Part shown: in pieces, positions 61,001 to 63,960 of the stretch
Layout: every line of letters starts with the position of its first letter
Position numbering within the stretch: position 1 is the first letter of the stretch
Source: Siphonodentalium dalli
Taxonomy: Eukaryota; Mollusca; Scaphopoda; Gadilida; Siphonodentaliidae
Assembly (NCBI GenBank): GCA_032622095.1
Contig: CP136069.1
Coordinates: 40,524,194 to 40,588,193, forward strand
Direction of reading: 5' to 3'
DNA length: 64,000 bases
Notes under the pieces: model-generated
What the model was told of the DNA's origin: nothing
The model's database searches: none
The model's input: the letters and a program-made list of their open reading frames with translations, nothing else
Translations under genes and position numbers: made by a program

Positions 61001-63346
61001 CAGCGCAGCTCCCGTCATGAAAGTGTTAAACTGATCGTAAAACTGTACATAGAAGAGCTTGTGATGCGTTTCGATTTGTATTCGTACTCAATACTAATTG
61101 TATGAAGAGGATCGCCACAAATTGTCGTGATCAAACTGCTTGGTTTCGAACGAACCTCTATATATCGGTCCTTTGAGACCCGCGACTTTAAAGCACGTGG
61201 CTTCAGATGGCGGTATGATTGGTTCCCTCTGCACATGCGCCACATCGTTATCGTCTGCCTGGTTTATGGATTCGTTTGGCACTTTCCCTTCTTCGGACTG
61301 CTTCGTATCTTCTGTCTTTTTGAATAGTGGCGCATTTAGATAGCTGTCGTATAGAGTGCCGATACCGATGAAGAATAGAAGAACGCCCAGAATGCCCCTG
61401 AAAAAAATGAAGTGTATATGGATCTTTCGGGTTGGCGTGATATTCGTCACAATAAAGGCCTTGAAGAAATGGCAAAAGTGTGGACCAATCAGGGCCTGCA
61501 TAAACGTCACAATAACAACTACTTCCAACAGCGTATGTACCTGCGTATGCATAACATTGATGGATAATCCACGCAAGAGAGTAGCTGAGGCGACATCAAC
61601 AATCAAATAGCAAACGGGGGGAGTGGGGACCCACAAAACAATTAACGACCTGACAGAAACAAAATGACAAACAAGCAAAAATATAATAACAAAAACCAAT
61701 AAATGAAAACGCAGCAAATGAAGGAAACGGTAAAAAACACGAATAAAGAAAAATGACAAAGTTCATGACAGTTTAATATAACCAAAAAGTCTTTAGGAAA
61801 TTGTTCCGTGAAAGTTTGACGTCCCGTATAGCATGGTAGCCACATCATTAAACTGGAAATACATGTATATCCTGTTATATGTAGATCATCTCATTTTGTA
61901 TTCGCCATATATTCGGTTCTATGTTCTGGTCAAACGCGGGTTGTTGTTGTTCTAGCCAAAATGTAATATCTGGATACAAATTATTGGTATTGTCGTGCAG
62001 TTTCTCGGGTATAAGAAAGATGGAGGGGAATTACGGCTTTGCTAGCTAGTGATTTATGGTACGTTCATACACTCTAAAATTTGGCAGGCATTTCGACATA
62101 GAAAGGTACAATGTGCCAGAAACCGACTGCAAAAATGTTTATAAAATGCATCTGAACCACAGATAACTACATGACAAGTTAAAATTACGTAGTTCCCCTA
62201 GTAGCGATGCTATCTAAATGTGCCTGTAAATAGCATGCAATTATATGGCAATAATCATTCATATGCAGGTATGTGAATACAGTGTGTTGACAGCAGCATT
62301 ACATGTGGAACTACCGACGCCATTTCGGTAGAACCGAAATTTGACTATTTTGATTGCCAGATATCGACTTTCAAAAGGGGATGCTTTAAAAACTTTTTGA
62401 ATTTTTGTCAGCCTAGCAAAAATTGTAAAGAGCGTACATGCTGCCGTCGCCCTAACGCGGTTAAATAATACAGAGCTTTCTCAATTATAATCTTTTGCAC
62501 CCGTTGTTGACGATAAATGATCGATTCGAGTGTGTTTTTGCGATCCTTGTGCCATACAAATGGTGGCGATTGCAATTATTTTTCATTTTTTCTTTTGCCC
62601 AGTAAGCTGATAATTAACTTACACATTTTTTACAAATTTGACAGGGCATCTTTAAAGATGGATTATCTCTTCCTCAACATGATGTATATAGTTTCATGGG
62701 TATGAATAAATAATAAATAATCGAAGACACCTGTCCGGAAACGCGTCTATCAATTTATATTGATTTTATTTGAATTTTTTTTCGTATAAAATAACTCTGT
62801 GTCGTTCAATAATGGTCCCTATTATTCACGACCGTCATTTATATTAGGCTTTTTTATAGTTATTTTAATTGTTGAAAATAAAAATATGCCACACTCAAGG
62901 TCTTGTTTACCTGATTCGCACTTAATATTATAAACTTGATTTGCACGTAATATTACAAACTATATACAATCAATTGGAGACTGTTTGCGACTTGCATTCG
63001 TTCGGATCACCACGCTGGTGGCCTCTATCTAAACGTTCTAAATATAGTAACAAATATATTCCCATTAATTGTTACTATATTTGTCACATTATAATAAAAT
63101 AATATAAAATTAAATCGATGTCAAATGATAGAATCGTTTCCGGGGAGGGACTTCCAACTCATACGAGTTATTTCATACCCAGGAAACTATCTAAAAATTG
63201 TTATATAAAGATATAATCCATATATATATCCATCTTTAAAATTACTCACAGCGAGACTTTAGCTTTATCGTCCAATTCTAGGAAGGGATCCTGGCAAGCA
63301 GCGCTGTCTATGGTTACTCGATCGGCGAACGACCTGCCTTCAATAA
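594..63346 (-). CDS. nrf-6-like acyltransferase-3 family membrane protein, 12 exons, 5' end outside window
   Basis: Spliced from twelve exons (5'->3'): 63346-63250, 61397-61156, 52623-52456, 49292-49199, 37048-36956, 35876-35711, 33411-33332, 32458-32354, 31626-31503, 30126-29937, 5217-5075, 737-594. Every intron is GT..AG and every junction keeps frame, giving about 547 residues before TAA. Order of parts: end of the extracellular NRF domain with a Cys, first membrane helix, hydrophilic linker, then the acyltransferase-3 core with about ten helices. Family hallmarks seen: FSVYSNG, DGFRF, FAMDSLF, RMTPAYA, NWFYNLLFVNN, CMEWSWYLAN, YVKPWCRIGP, ATGYGG, FLIHPVV, LAFESPW. Known relatives (C. elegans nrf-6, ndg-4) act in uptake or transfer of lipids and drugs; the substrate here is unknown. 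The usual GH pair in the first core helix is YQ. Start codon and signal peptide must lie beyond 64000. Confidence 0.93.
738..1484. other. Intron sequence without clear features
   Basis: Part of the last intron of the nrf-6-like gene. Apart from a 10-bp direct repeat (ATAGAAGCAT, about four copies, 1357-1395) and an AT-rich stretch at 1430-1480, nothing was recognised. Confidence 0.6.
1485..1553. repeat. 69-bp hairpin repeat (GCCAATGCATTCTC family)
   Basis: Nearly perfect inverted repeat: arm GCCAATGCATTCTCTTATAT continuing to GCGAG, and a centre CGACC-TAT-GGTCG that is itself palindromic. Related copies lie at 30774-30842, 30896-30963, 60911-60979, a half copy near 60504-60543 and a diverged copy near 35977-36060. 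The complete TTAA-flanked element at 30625-30990 shows what this hairpin belongs to. Confidence 0.9.
1554..2380. other. Intron sequence, nothing recognised
   Basis: Opens with the outer flank of the piggyBac-like element family (GCACAGGGCCGTTCTGT) and then shows no repeat or coding signal that I can support. Confidence 0.5.
2381..2935. repeat. 76-bp tandem repeat grading into a short-unit minisatellite
   Basis: Units starting GATGTTTCACATTCTCGTCT begin at 2381, 2457, 2533, 2609, 2689 and 2765, so the period is 76 bp (one unit 80). From about 2800 the array collapses to the internal 16-bp piece GTGTGTGCGGCTGTCT repeated to about 2920. Minus-strand open frames rich in HTDIHRTSYM are products of this array, not genes. 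Confidence 0.92.
3120..5040. repeat. Diverged roughly 300-bp tandem repeat
   Basis: Recurring landmarks in the same order: TGACTCGAACGGCGCC, TTTAAACCACACGATTAGA, GGAGATGATTATGTATA, TTTGGTGGTAATCGGCG, AATGGCACCAATTTAGCG, GGAGAAGAATGTGTAT, TTTTGGTGCCCC. About six decayed copies are seen, several with internal deletions. The last copy ends just before exon k of the nrf-6-like gene. Confidence 0.8.
5075..5217 (-). CDS. nrf-6-like gene exon k
   Basis: 143 nt. Acceptor ATATGATGCTTTCAG, donor ATACG|GTAAGA. Encodes PANGLMSWKAFVPVSRMSYM, then VFLIHPVVLMVSYYGRRTLF and YLTDIHT. SWkaFvPlSRlsY.vyLiHPvv is the best-known C-terminal signature of the family; the His of LIHP is kept. A diverged roughly 300-bp tandem repeat runs almost up to its 3' edge. 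Confidence 0.95.
5308..5830. other. Poly-G tract and fragments of dispersed repeats
   Basis: A G-run (about 16) at 5308. The piece AAGAAAACCATAGTCAGA-TATGGTAACGCC near 5387-5415 is a diverged copy of the repeat whose two inverted copies form the element at 22578-22903; another copy is near 28500-28550. No coding signal. Confidence 0.6.
5830..6345. repeat. Degenerate minisatellite, unit about 30 bp
   Basis: More than ten variants of GAGGGTTAATTAAAATATGG followed by TCC(C/A)AT, with a G-run at 6072. Confidence 0.8.
6346..7150. other. Intron sequence, nothing recognised
   Basis: AT-rich. The 114-codon minus frame at 6790-7134 has no recognisable domain and no splice or family support. Confidence 0.5.
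7213..7330. repeat. Palindromic MITE fragment
   Basis: Arms AGAATGAG..CAGAGGGTGAATTTAGTGACGCTA and its reverse complement around the centre CCCGCATAGCGGG. It is a relative of the fuller copy at 40880-41130. Confidence 0.8.
7690..8520. repeat. Dispersed repeat rich in GGTTCC/GGAACC
   Basis: Several short palindromes such as GGTTCCACGTGGAACC and repeated TTTGGTTC(C/T) pieces. Design resembles the TTTGGTTTTGATCAAAACC minisatellite at 37.1 kb, but I cannot show common descent. Confidence 0.4.
8521..9460. other. Intron sequence with a short GAT/GGT microsatellite
   Basis: GATGGTGGTGGTGGTGGTGA near 8678-8698. The stretch 8885-8985 contains GTTTACACAT..GCCGG..GAAG pieces that reappear inverted near 19400-19515, just outside the giant satellite element. 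No gene seen. Confidence 0.5.
9460..9980. repeat. Dispersed repeat (TTGGAAATTTCATACCTGACAC family)
   Basis: The stretch from GCCGTGGCGATGGGGGTGTC through GGAAATTTCATACCTGACAC matches 50296-50900 in order and wording; more fragments are near 20885, 21050 and 55110. A short (TA)n follows at about 9984-10015. Confidence 0.7.
10036..15030 (+). repeat. Left arm: about 10 satellite monomers
   Basis: The landmark GTGCAGGGGTGTCATGG recurs near 10135, 10652, 11169, 11696, 12222, 12749, 13268, 13785, 14302 and 14818. Extra 10-bp motif copies account for the 517 versus 527 bp periods. Two subtypes are seen: A has CCAGGTGGGATTTTAGTATC, B has CCAGGTATGATTTTAGTATC. From the outer end inwards the order reads A B B A B A B B B B. 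Confidence 0.93.
15031..18960 (-). repeat. Right arm: about 8 satellite monomers, inverted
   Basis: The reverse complement of the same landmark recurs near 15243, 15770, 16297, 16814, 17331, 17857, 18377 and 18904. From the outer end inwards the subtype order is A A B A B A A B, which differs from the left arm, so the arms are not copies of each other monomer by monomer. An expanded G-run sits at 15295. Confidence 0.93.
21497..22206. mobile_element. 710-bp foldback element nested in the 6.8 kb element
   Basis: Arms 21497-21705 and 22016-22206 are reverse complements over about 200 bp with small indels: TTGCGCTA..AACTGCTCAATGTTTTAA, ..ACGTCTGATAAAAA, ..TAGTCCTATCGG, ..CTCAGACTGCCGAAACTG, ..CGTGTCCC. 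The roughly 310-bp centre has no coding signal. Confidence 0.9.
22578..22903. mobile_element. 326-bp inverted-repeat element
   Basis: Outer ends GTAATAATTTGAAGAATTAC and its complement; inner core CTTGGTGGCGTTACCATTTC then TGACTATGGTTTTCTTGTT is present in both orientations around a short loop at about 22725-22770. Pieces of the same core lie near 5387 and 28510. Confidence 0.9.
23748..24098. repeat. Tandem duplication of a mariner-like MITE with its flank
   Basis: Two 129-bp palindromic elements (23794-23922 and 23969-24097) with ends CAGTAATG(T/C)CCAAAGTAATTGACC. The first is flanked by TA on both sides as expected for Tc1/mariner. The sequence GGAGTT..CATTAAACCTCA..ATCCTTATATTGG precedes both copies, so flank and element were duplicated together (unit about 175 bp). 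Confidence 0.85.
24110..25165. other. Intron sequence, nothing recognised
   Basis: Contains a poly-G tract near 24690 and repeated wording such as GATGAA(A)CTGACATAAATTAGTGG at 24612 and 24932, suggesting an old local duplication. No coding signal. Confidence 0.5.
25175..25515. repeat. Tandem duplication, unit about 175 bp
   Basis: ATTTAACATGGCATTTGCC starts both units (about 25175 and 25351) and TATTCCTAAAAT..GTAATTATGTTTTAGATGG ends both. The 116-codon open frame over it is a by-product. Confidence 0.85.
26560..27330. repeat. Imperfect direct duplication with CTATTCCGAAGGTT motifs
   Basis: CTATTCCGAAGGTT is repeated several times at 26580-26625 and 27060-27180, followed in both by TTAATTCTATATTCTAAAGTATTG and TGATTTTGTTTTGTTTTCGC. 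The second copy carries a deletion. Confidence 0.8.
27780..28300. repeat. Tandem repeat of about 120 bp rich in TGACCT half-sites
   Basis: Four to five units with GACGAAATTTGATACC, GGGAGTGTTTTGGACGGGT and TGACCTTGACCTT in fixed order, at about 27795, 27925, 28045 and 28175. Confidence 0.88.
28776..28782 (+). promoter_or_regulatory. TATA box of the FLYWCH gene
   Basis: TATAAAA 55 bp upstream of the ATG at 28831, at a plausible distance for a short leader. Supported by the gene layout that follows. Confidence 0.5.
28831..29432 (+). pseudogene. FLYWCH-type zinc finger gene, two exons, disrupted
   Basis: Exon 1 is 28831-29046 with donor CAG|GTACGA; exon 2 is 29212-29432 with acceptor CTTTTTAACAG. 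Exon 1 encodes MASSQVNVFFIANN, a stop (TAA, 28873-28875), then GGKHLVFNDFKFRIKLRRSE, NVHWVCCKNGCGATINTKNE and a final HNHLAD. That is a FLYWCH domain with its Cys-Cys-His-His pattern; the stop stands where related proteins have Lys before GG. Exon 2 reads VMVDALY then stop in the spliced frame, while the next frame is open for about 66 codons (LEDHIKKVKAYIQNRRYFNR onward) to TGA at 29430. One nonsense change plus one frameshift therefore break it. FLYWCH domains bind DNA or proteins. It lies inside the 24.7 kb intron of the nrf-6-like gene on the opposite strand. Confidence 0.82.
29492..29505 (+). terminator. Polyadenylation signal of the FLYWCH gene
   Basis: Overlapping AATAAA hexamers (CAATAAATAAATAAAAC) 60 nt after the stop codon of exon 2. 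Confidence 0.6.
29937..30126 (-). CDS. nrf-6-like gene exon j
   Basis: 190 nt. Acceptor ACATTTCTTCAG, donor GGAG|GTAGGT. Encodes KCVLLGWMTSAGLALLTLYG, an exposed loop, then ALSRTVWGVAVCWVLFACAT and GYG. The family block is lGW..a......YG ... a.y.alsR..Wa.al.Wii.aC..GyGG. The last Gly is split across a 24.7 kb intron and completed exactly by GT at the start of exon k. Confidence 0.95.
30625..30990. mobile_element. piggyBac-like MITE carrying two hairpins
   Basis: TTAA at 30621-30624 and 30991-30994 flanks a 366-bp element with terminal inverted repeats CCCTTTACCCAACA / TGTTGGGTAAAGGG. TTAA duplication and CCC ends are the hallmarks of piggyBac. The interior carries two copies of the 69-bp hairpin (30774-30842, 30896-30963) around an AT-rich spacer. 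No transposase, so non-autonomous. Confidence 0.88.
31503..31626 (-). CDS. nrf-6-like gene exon i
   Basis: 124 nt. Acceptor TTATTGTTATCCAG, donor AAAG|GTATTT. Encodes DTHGMADMYYVKPWCRIGPH, then LVGMLTGYILYRTECRVKLSK. The YxKPxcRigPYliGmlvGyil block is diagnostic for the family. Ends in phase 0. Confidence 0.95.
32354..32458 (-). CDS. nrf-6-like gene exon h
   Basis: 105 nt. Strong polypyrimidine acceptor ending TTTTTGTTCGCAG, donor CCAG|GTTAGT. Encodes SPKIGYLIITIGLALSTLTS, then AIISGTRDMGVIPS: one membrane helix and the following loop. The plus-strand and other-frame open frames here are shadows. Confidence 0.92.
32690..33200. repeat. Dispersed element fragment (TCAAGTGGTCCTGC family)
   Basis: GGTCAAGTGGTCCTGC..TTTGATG, GGCTAATC(A/C)GA(A/G)CGATT and AAACATTCAAGA occur in the same order in the element at 48600-49175. 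It lies between exons g and h of the host gene. Confidence 0.7.
33332..33411 (-). CDS. nrf-6-like gene exon g
   Basis: 80 nt. Acceptor TATCTCCCGCAG, donor ACCA|GTGAGT. Encodes CMEWSWYLANNMQFFALSPA, then IIWPLY. CMxWxWYLAnDMQF is one of the strongest signatures of nrf-6-like proteins; the Asp is Asn here. The His codon at the end is completed by the first base of exon h. Confidence 0.95.
33420..35700. other. Intron sequence between exons f and g
   Basis: AT-rich, one G-run near 34720. A retroposon-like 3' tail (GAAATAAACTATTCTGATTCTGACTGAC) lies near 35430-35458. The 104-codon plus frame at 33704-34018 matches no family I know. Confidence 0.5.
35711..35876 (-). CDS. nrf-6-like gene exon f
   Basis: 166 nt. 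Acceptor TATATGTTGTAG, donor ATCG|GTATGT. Encodes MTPAYALWMMFYIPLFGYWY, then SGPIWPQKGIEKDFCSGNWF and YNLLFVNNMQDMKES. The family pattern is RLTPxY ... GPxW ... D.C..nWW.NLLyiNN, which is clear here, including the Cys expected to pair with the Cys that opens the next exon. Ends in phase 0. Confidence 0.95.
35977..36060. repeat. Diverged copy of the GCCAATGCATTCTC hairpin
   Basis: CCTCGCATATATAATGGAATGCACTGGC and GACTCGCGTATATAAGAGAATGCATTGGC lie in direct rather than inverted order around GCAAGGTCAAGGTATATAGTGG. Confidence 0.6.
36956..37048 (-). CDS. nrf-6-like gene exon e
   Basis: 93 nt. Acceptor CCCGTTTCGTTTCAG, donor CTCAG|GTAATA. Encodes GLMVTYLTLRKMKSLDGKIK followed by WHWFYVRKYLR. This is the end of the second core helix and the loop leading to the conserved Arg before TPAY. 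It does not appear in any long open frame and was found only by requiring phase 2 at both ends between exons d and f. A 57-bp minisatellite begins within about 100 bp upstream of its acceptor. Confidence 0.92.
37125..37720. repeat. 57-bp minisatellite built on TTTTGATCAAAACC
   Basis: About six near-identical units of CCAATTTTGGTTTTGATCAAAACCAAATGGTATTGAGCACTTGATCAATATATGAAA type (positions 37200-37540) with decayed flanks. The 189-codon minus frame here is only the repeat translated. Related wording appears near 46140-46260. It stands within about 80 bp upstream of exon e in gene orientation. Confidence 0.92.
37760..39285. other. Intron sequence, nothing recognised
   Basis: AT-rich. A TTAAGGGTACTGTACACTAAAT end near 37776 resembles the ends of the TTAA-flanked element at 47811. 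No coding signal. Confidence 0.5.
39290..39551. repeat. Near-perfect palindrome with 130-bp arms
   Basis: Arms are reverse complements from CCAATAACCTGATGTGC to AGTCAGAAAACAA with a 2-base centre at 39420-39421; only one mismatch was seen (AGGTGTT versus ATGTGTT type, near 39348/39493). A third, direct copy of one arm lies at 39951-40078. Confidence 0.93.
39951..40078 (+). repeat. Third copy of the 39.3 kb palindrome arm
   Basis: Runs from GTTTTCTGACTATTTGG to CATCAGGTTATTGG, same orientation as the right arm of the palindrome, with about one difference (CCATTAGCAGG for CCATCAGCAGG). Confidence 0.92.
40355..40720. repeat. Decayed TTAA-type MITE
   Basis: TTAAAGGTGCACAATCTGATCTGA on the left and GAAGCTGAAGAAATAGTTATTTAGG..CGTCAAATCAGAT on the right are diverged versions of the ends of the element at 42093-42374. 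Confidence 0.6.
40880..41130. mobile_element. 250-bp palindromic MITE
   Basis: Ends AAGCCTTTAAAT.GTGTG.CTGTCATTTGCAGAATGA and their complement; the inner arms include GGTACCCCACA.AGTGGGCTAGC. Related fragment at 7213-7330. No target duplication could be fixed. Confidence 0.85.
41690..41900 (+). repeat. Dispersed repeat, inverted copy at 58925-59130
   Basis: Shares TCAGGCACGTATGCTG, GACCCT.GTTGGGA, CTGTTTTCGGCAGTTTT.TTCGACCAT and TTTGCG.GGGGGGAA with the second copy, which is in reverse orientation. No coding signal. Confidence 0.8.
42093..42374. mobile_element. 282-bp MITE with TTAA target duplication
   Basis: TTAA at 42089-42092 and 42375-42378. Terminal inverted repeats of almost 60 bp begin AGGTACTCAATCCGATCAG and continue through ACTATTTCTTTGGCTTC. 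TTAA duplication suggests piggyBac-type mobilisation. Confidence 0.88.
42961..43660. mobile_element. MITE with GGCTTGTTACATGAGC ends, interrupted by a second MITE
   Basis: Left end GGGCTTGTTACATGAGCGGG, right end CCCGGCTCATGTAACA then CAAGCCC. The inside is full of GGGACAACTCGGTTAGC in both orientations. The element at 43246-43614 sits inside it. Confidence 0.8.
43246..43614. mobile_element. MITE with TCAGACGACCACGAT ends, copy 1
   Basis: Flanked by TAA on both sides (43243-43245, 43615-43617). Ends GTG.ACCTTCAGACGACCACGA and complement. Homologous to 63588-63960 over its length. A TAA target duplication fits PIF/Harbinger-type elements; that assignment is tentative. Confidence 0.85.
43670..44340. 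other. Intron sequence, nothing recognised
   Basis: AT-rich; only short open frames without domain or family support. Confidence 0.5.
44340..45600. repeat. Cluster of the palindrome TTACGCTTAAGCGTAA and variants
   Basis: Full or partial copies occur many times, for example near 44395-44460, 45110, 45247-45320, 45360-45410, 45480-45590. They are separated by spacers of 10 to several hundred bases and by other small inverted motifs such as AGACCAATTGGTCT. Confidence 0.8.
46380..46960. repeat. Decayed tandem repeat with GTCCGTCCG and CATGGGTTA
   Basis: GTCCGTCCG followed by CTCAGC/GTCATGGG(T/C)TA, GATCTCA and a GAATTTG..TGTTCA segment recurs about three to four times, period near 150-170 bp. 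Confidence 0.65.
47066..47560 (-). mobile_element. L2/CR1-like LINE 3' end, 5' truncated
   Basis: Minus frame 47493-47230 contains TPEYISDMFV..RSTTSC..FQELATQVWNGLPQTVRRCS, then TLKDFKTDLKTLLF. That is the typical C terminus after the reverse transcriptase in L2/CR1 LINEs (WN.LP..iR...sl..FK..Lk..LF). The 3' UTR has the hairpin TTTGTTGTAAAGCGCATTGAAAC and ends in (ATT)n at 47066-47085. Only the last about 90 residues remain. Confidence 0.8.
47811..48403. mobile_element. 590-bp inverted-repeat element, TTAA ends
   Basis: Ends CTTAAAGGGGTACTGTACGC(CA) and exact complement, 22 bp perfect. Read as TTAA + AGGGGTACTGTACGCCA it has TTAA on both sides (47812-47815, 48399-48402), like the element at 42093. 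Confidence 0.85.
48600..49175. mobile_element. 575-bp inverted-repeat element ending 24 bp from exon d
   Basis: Ends TCAAGTGGTCTTGCTAATGT(GCTATGATG) and complement CATCATAGCATATTAGCAGGACCACTTGA. Contains a separate 18-bp-arm hairpin TAGTCCAAGTCTTCTCG at 48668-48719. Relative at 32690-33200. Confidence 0.82.
48668..48719. repeat. Perfect hairpin, arm 18 bp
   Basis: GTAGTCCAAGTCTTCTCG, 15-base loop, then the exact complement. Confidence 0.85.
49199..49292 (-). CDS. nrf-6-like gene exon d
   Basis: 94 nt. Acceptor TTGTGCTTATTGTAG, donor TAGG|GTGAGT. Encodes NPVLAKSWATRFTFRVVDNS, then TFAMDSLFAVG. It aligns with the family segment (n)aTFSVDTFFxLSG; here the usual SG at the end is replaced by GG across the exon junction. 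Starts with two bases of a codon opened by the A at the end of exon c, making Thr. Confidence 0.93.
49688..51930. mobile_element. 2.2 kb DNA element with inverted ends
   Basis: Left GAGACCTTTCGCA..CTCACGTTTACGATTACG.ATACGGATAG and the complement at the right end (about 51880-51928), about 47 bp. The inside holds a copy of the TTGGAAATTTC dispersed repeat (50296-51340) and no transposase frame. It fills most of the intron between exons c and d. Confidence 0.82.
50296..51340. repeat. Dispersed TTGGAAATTTC repeat, several tandem pieces
   Basis: TTGGAAATTTCC/CATAC recurs, with repeated GGTGTGTCCTGGTC(C/T)CTCCCCGTGGCCA.T blocks at 50605, 50830 and 50985. Long G-runs at 50322 and 51270. Matches 9460-9940. 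Confidence 0.75.
52456..52623 (-). CDS. nrf-6-like gene exon c (first helix of acyltransferase core)
   Basis: 168 nt, acceptor TTCCAAACAG, donor TCTA|GTGAGT. It encodes RLGRFLLAFSVYSNGGWML, then IIKAVDGFRFLTMAWIILYQ. This matches the family block FSxYTNgxkLL ... hGiRFlsmxWVilGH very well, except that the last two residues are YQ rather than GH. The His in this helix is the residue usually linked to catalysis in acyltransferase-3 enzymes. A MITE sits 68 bp upstream of the acceptor in gene orientation (52691-53100). Confidence 0.93.
52691..53100. mobile_element. 410-bp MITE next to exon c
   Basis: Ends AGGGTACGTTCATACGCTGGCAA and exact complement. The interior is largely palindromic too (AACGGAAACA..GCATTT against complement; GTAGTTCCAC..GTGGAACTAC). 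A partial relative lies at 62055-62330. The 160- and 101-codon open frames here are its by-products. Confidence 0.88.
53310..53645. repeat. Minisatellite of AACTCGTTATAACGACTT
   Basis: More than a dozen variant units of 20-25 bp; each carries the self-complementary AAGTCGTTATAACGACTT or CAACTCGTTATAACGA core. Confidence 0.88.
55742..55886. repeat. 36-bp tandem repeat, four units
   Basis: GTGATTGCCGGTCAGATTAT then CCTGAACATACCCTGA, four times. It lies inside the hAT-like element. Confidence 0.92.
55920..56345 (-). repeat. Inverted copies of repeats also at 41.9-42.1 kb and 36.55 kb
   Basis: CACTGTTTTTGCAA, TCTAACTGCTAAACTG.CTGCAGGCAGTTATCG and TTAGTCATGCAAAGAGTAAAATC..GGCGGCCAT recur in these places. 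Old dispersed repeat with no coding signal. Confidence 0.65.
56401..58553 (+). pseudogene. LINE reverse transcriptase, broken
   Basis: Reads in order: DFWKKIRGG; KNNKSSGHDLI; WVIGTIVPLYKNKGD with YRPITLLSCFGKLFTKIL; SQSGFRKNYST; then TAA at 56974-56976. The same frame goes on with AFIDFQKAFDMVWRQGLW and GIRQWENLSPLLF (RQG changed to RQW) to TAG at 57304. A frameshift near 57300 moves to the frame carrying LYADDTAIMAE, so the catalytic Asp pair is kept. It then runs 400 codons with YLGIIF, PILLYGFEIWG and a C-terminal CPLC..HYLLEC zinc-finger-like motif. Two stops, one frameshift and loss of the 5' half mean it is dead. Architecture suggests a jockey/CR1-type clade; exact clade not assigned. 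Confidence 0.9.
56401..58913 (+). mobile_element. Non-LTR retrotransposon (LINE), 5' truncated
   Basis: Covers reverse transcriptase to 3' tail. No endonuclease or ORF1 lies upstream. After the stop at 58553 comes a roughly 350-bp 3' UTR ending in AAATTGAAATTGAATTGACA, a simple-repeat tail typical of such elements. Confidence 0.88.
58925..59130 (-). repeat. Inverted copy of the 41.7 kb dispersed repeat
   Basis: Same wording in reverse: CAGCATACGTGTCTGAA, GGGTCCCAACAAGGGTC, ACTGCCGAAAACGG, CCCCGCAAA. It follows the LINE tail directly. Confidence 0.8.
59950..60500. other. Intron sequence, nothing recognised
   Basis: No repeat family or coding signal that I can support. Confidence 0.5.
60504..60979. 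mobile_element. Relative of the hairpin-bearing piggyBac-like MITE
   Basis: A half hairpin (60504-60543), then an AT-rich array, then a full hairpin (60911-60979). In the intact element at 30625 the two hairpins have the same spacing logic. The CCCTTTACCCAACA ends and TTAA were not seen here, so this copy is truncated. Confidence 0.7.
60560..60905. repeat. AT-rich tandem repeat GTTAAAGAATGTAAGAAAAAAT
   Basis: About ten variants of TTGTTAAAGAATGTAAGAAA followed by AAATTATAAAA. One variant is the spacer between the hairpins at 30843-30895, so the array is an expansion of that spacer. Confidence 0.85.
61156..61397 (-). CDS. nrf-6-like gene exon b (first membrane helix and cytosolic linker)
   Basis: 242 nt. 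Acceptor is a T-run ending in CAG before 61397; donor is GAG|GTTCGT. The exon opens with the membrane helix GILGVLLFFIGIGTLYDSYL, matching the helix that separates the NRF domain from the acyltransferase core. About 55 mostly acidic or polar residues follow and end KGPIYR. An alternative, weaker phase-1 donor lies 24 nt upstream (CGG|GTCTCA); the chosen one has the better consensus. The open frame runs past the donor to a stop, so a C-terminally truncated isoform by intron read-through is formally possible. Confidence 0.85.
61410..62050. other. Intron sequence between exons a and b
   Basis: Hydrophobic open frames on the minus strand here (up to 61759) only extend exon b through its acceptor and are not supported. 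Confidence 0.5.
62055..62335. repeat. Partial relative of the 52.7 kb MITE
   Basis: ATGGTACGTTCATAC, GCAGGCATTT.G.C.TAGAAA, AAATGCATCTG.ACCACAG.TAACTAC and GTGGAACTAC recur in order. The right terminal repeat is missing. Confidence 0.75.
62340..63243. other. Intron sequence, nothing recognised
   Basis: AT-rich with a small inverted repeat ATAGTAACAA.TAT / ATTGTTACTAT near 63045-63080. No coding signal. Confidence 0.5.
63250..63346 (-). CDS. nrf-6-like gene exon a (end of NRF domain)
   Basis: 97 nt. Acceptor TTTTTGTAG before 63346 and canonical donor GTGAGT at 63249-63244. Begins with two bases of a split codon and ends in phase 2, which joins exactly to the next exon. It encodes IEGRSFADRVTIDSAACQ followed by an acidic stretch. 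The single Cys just before the first membrane helix is where NRF domains end with a conserved Cys. The preceding exon must end in phase 1 and was not found before 64000. Confidence 0.8.
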
Positions 63347-63587
63347 CTACAAAAATACATTGGTTGGTGAAATATCGACTGCATATAGCTATACTGTGAA
63401 CCATTTCCCCAAACGGTACACCCAAATCAAAAACGGCATATTGAAACCGAAAAACAACTCCAGACTTAACAAAATAGTTCTTCCCAAAGACAACTTTGAT
63501 ATGACACATTCTGAAGGAAGACTGCGTGCGTTCTTTCCAAACAGCATTTGAGGGAGACTCGCAGAAAATAAAACATCGTCGTCCTAA

Positions 63588-63960
63588 GTGAATGCTCAGA
63601 CGACCACGATTCAATCGTCAGTGGAGGAATCGGGTCCAACGAAATCGTGGATAGTCTGTTCACACGATGTCGTCGCAGATGATGATATCGTGGGTTGTTC
63701 GTAAGCCATGGTTTACCACGCGTGCTTGACAACCATACGTCCTTTCCATCTACGACTTTTACGTACACACGACTGTGATTCCGTCGCAAGTGGATGTAAC
63801 CAAGGATACACCACGATTTCGCAACTGAAATCAAACAGTGCTTGATATTCATTTTAACTCGCGATCTTGTGAGCACGCGCAGTTCAACTATCGGTTACTA
63901 CTCACGGCGGAAAACTACCCACTCTACTTACGATTGAATCGTGGTCGTCTGAACGTTCAC
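63588..63960. mobile_element. MITE with TCAGACGACCACGAT ends, copy 2
   Basis: TAA at 63585-63587 and 63961-63963. Same ends and inner wording as 43246-43614 (CGCAAGTGGATGTAACCAAGGATAC and others). It lies just upstream of exon a. Confidence 0.85.

Noticed and set aside
61094-61759. 221-codon minus frame as a single exon or gene start
   Set aside because: Only the part from 61397 downwards matches the family; a clear polypyrimidine-CAG acceptor sits at 61398 and the upstream part is intron.
63466-63876. 136-codon minus frame upstream of exon a as the preceding exon
   Set aside because: Most of it lies on a MITE (63588-63960) also present at 43246; its phase does not match the split codon of exon a.
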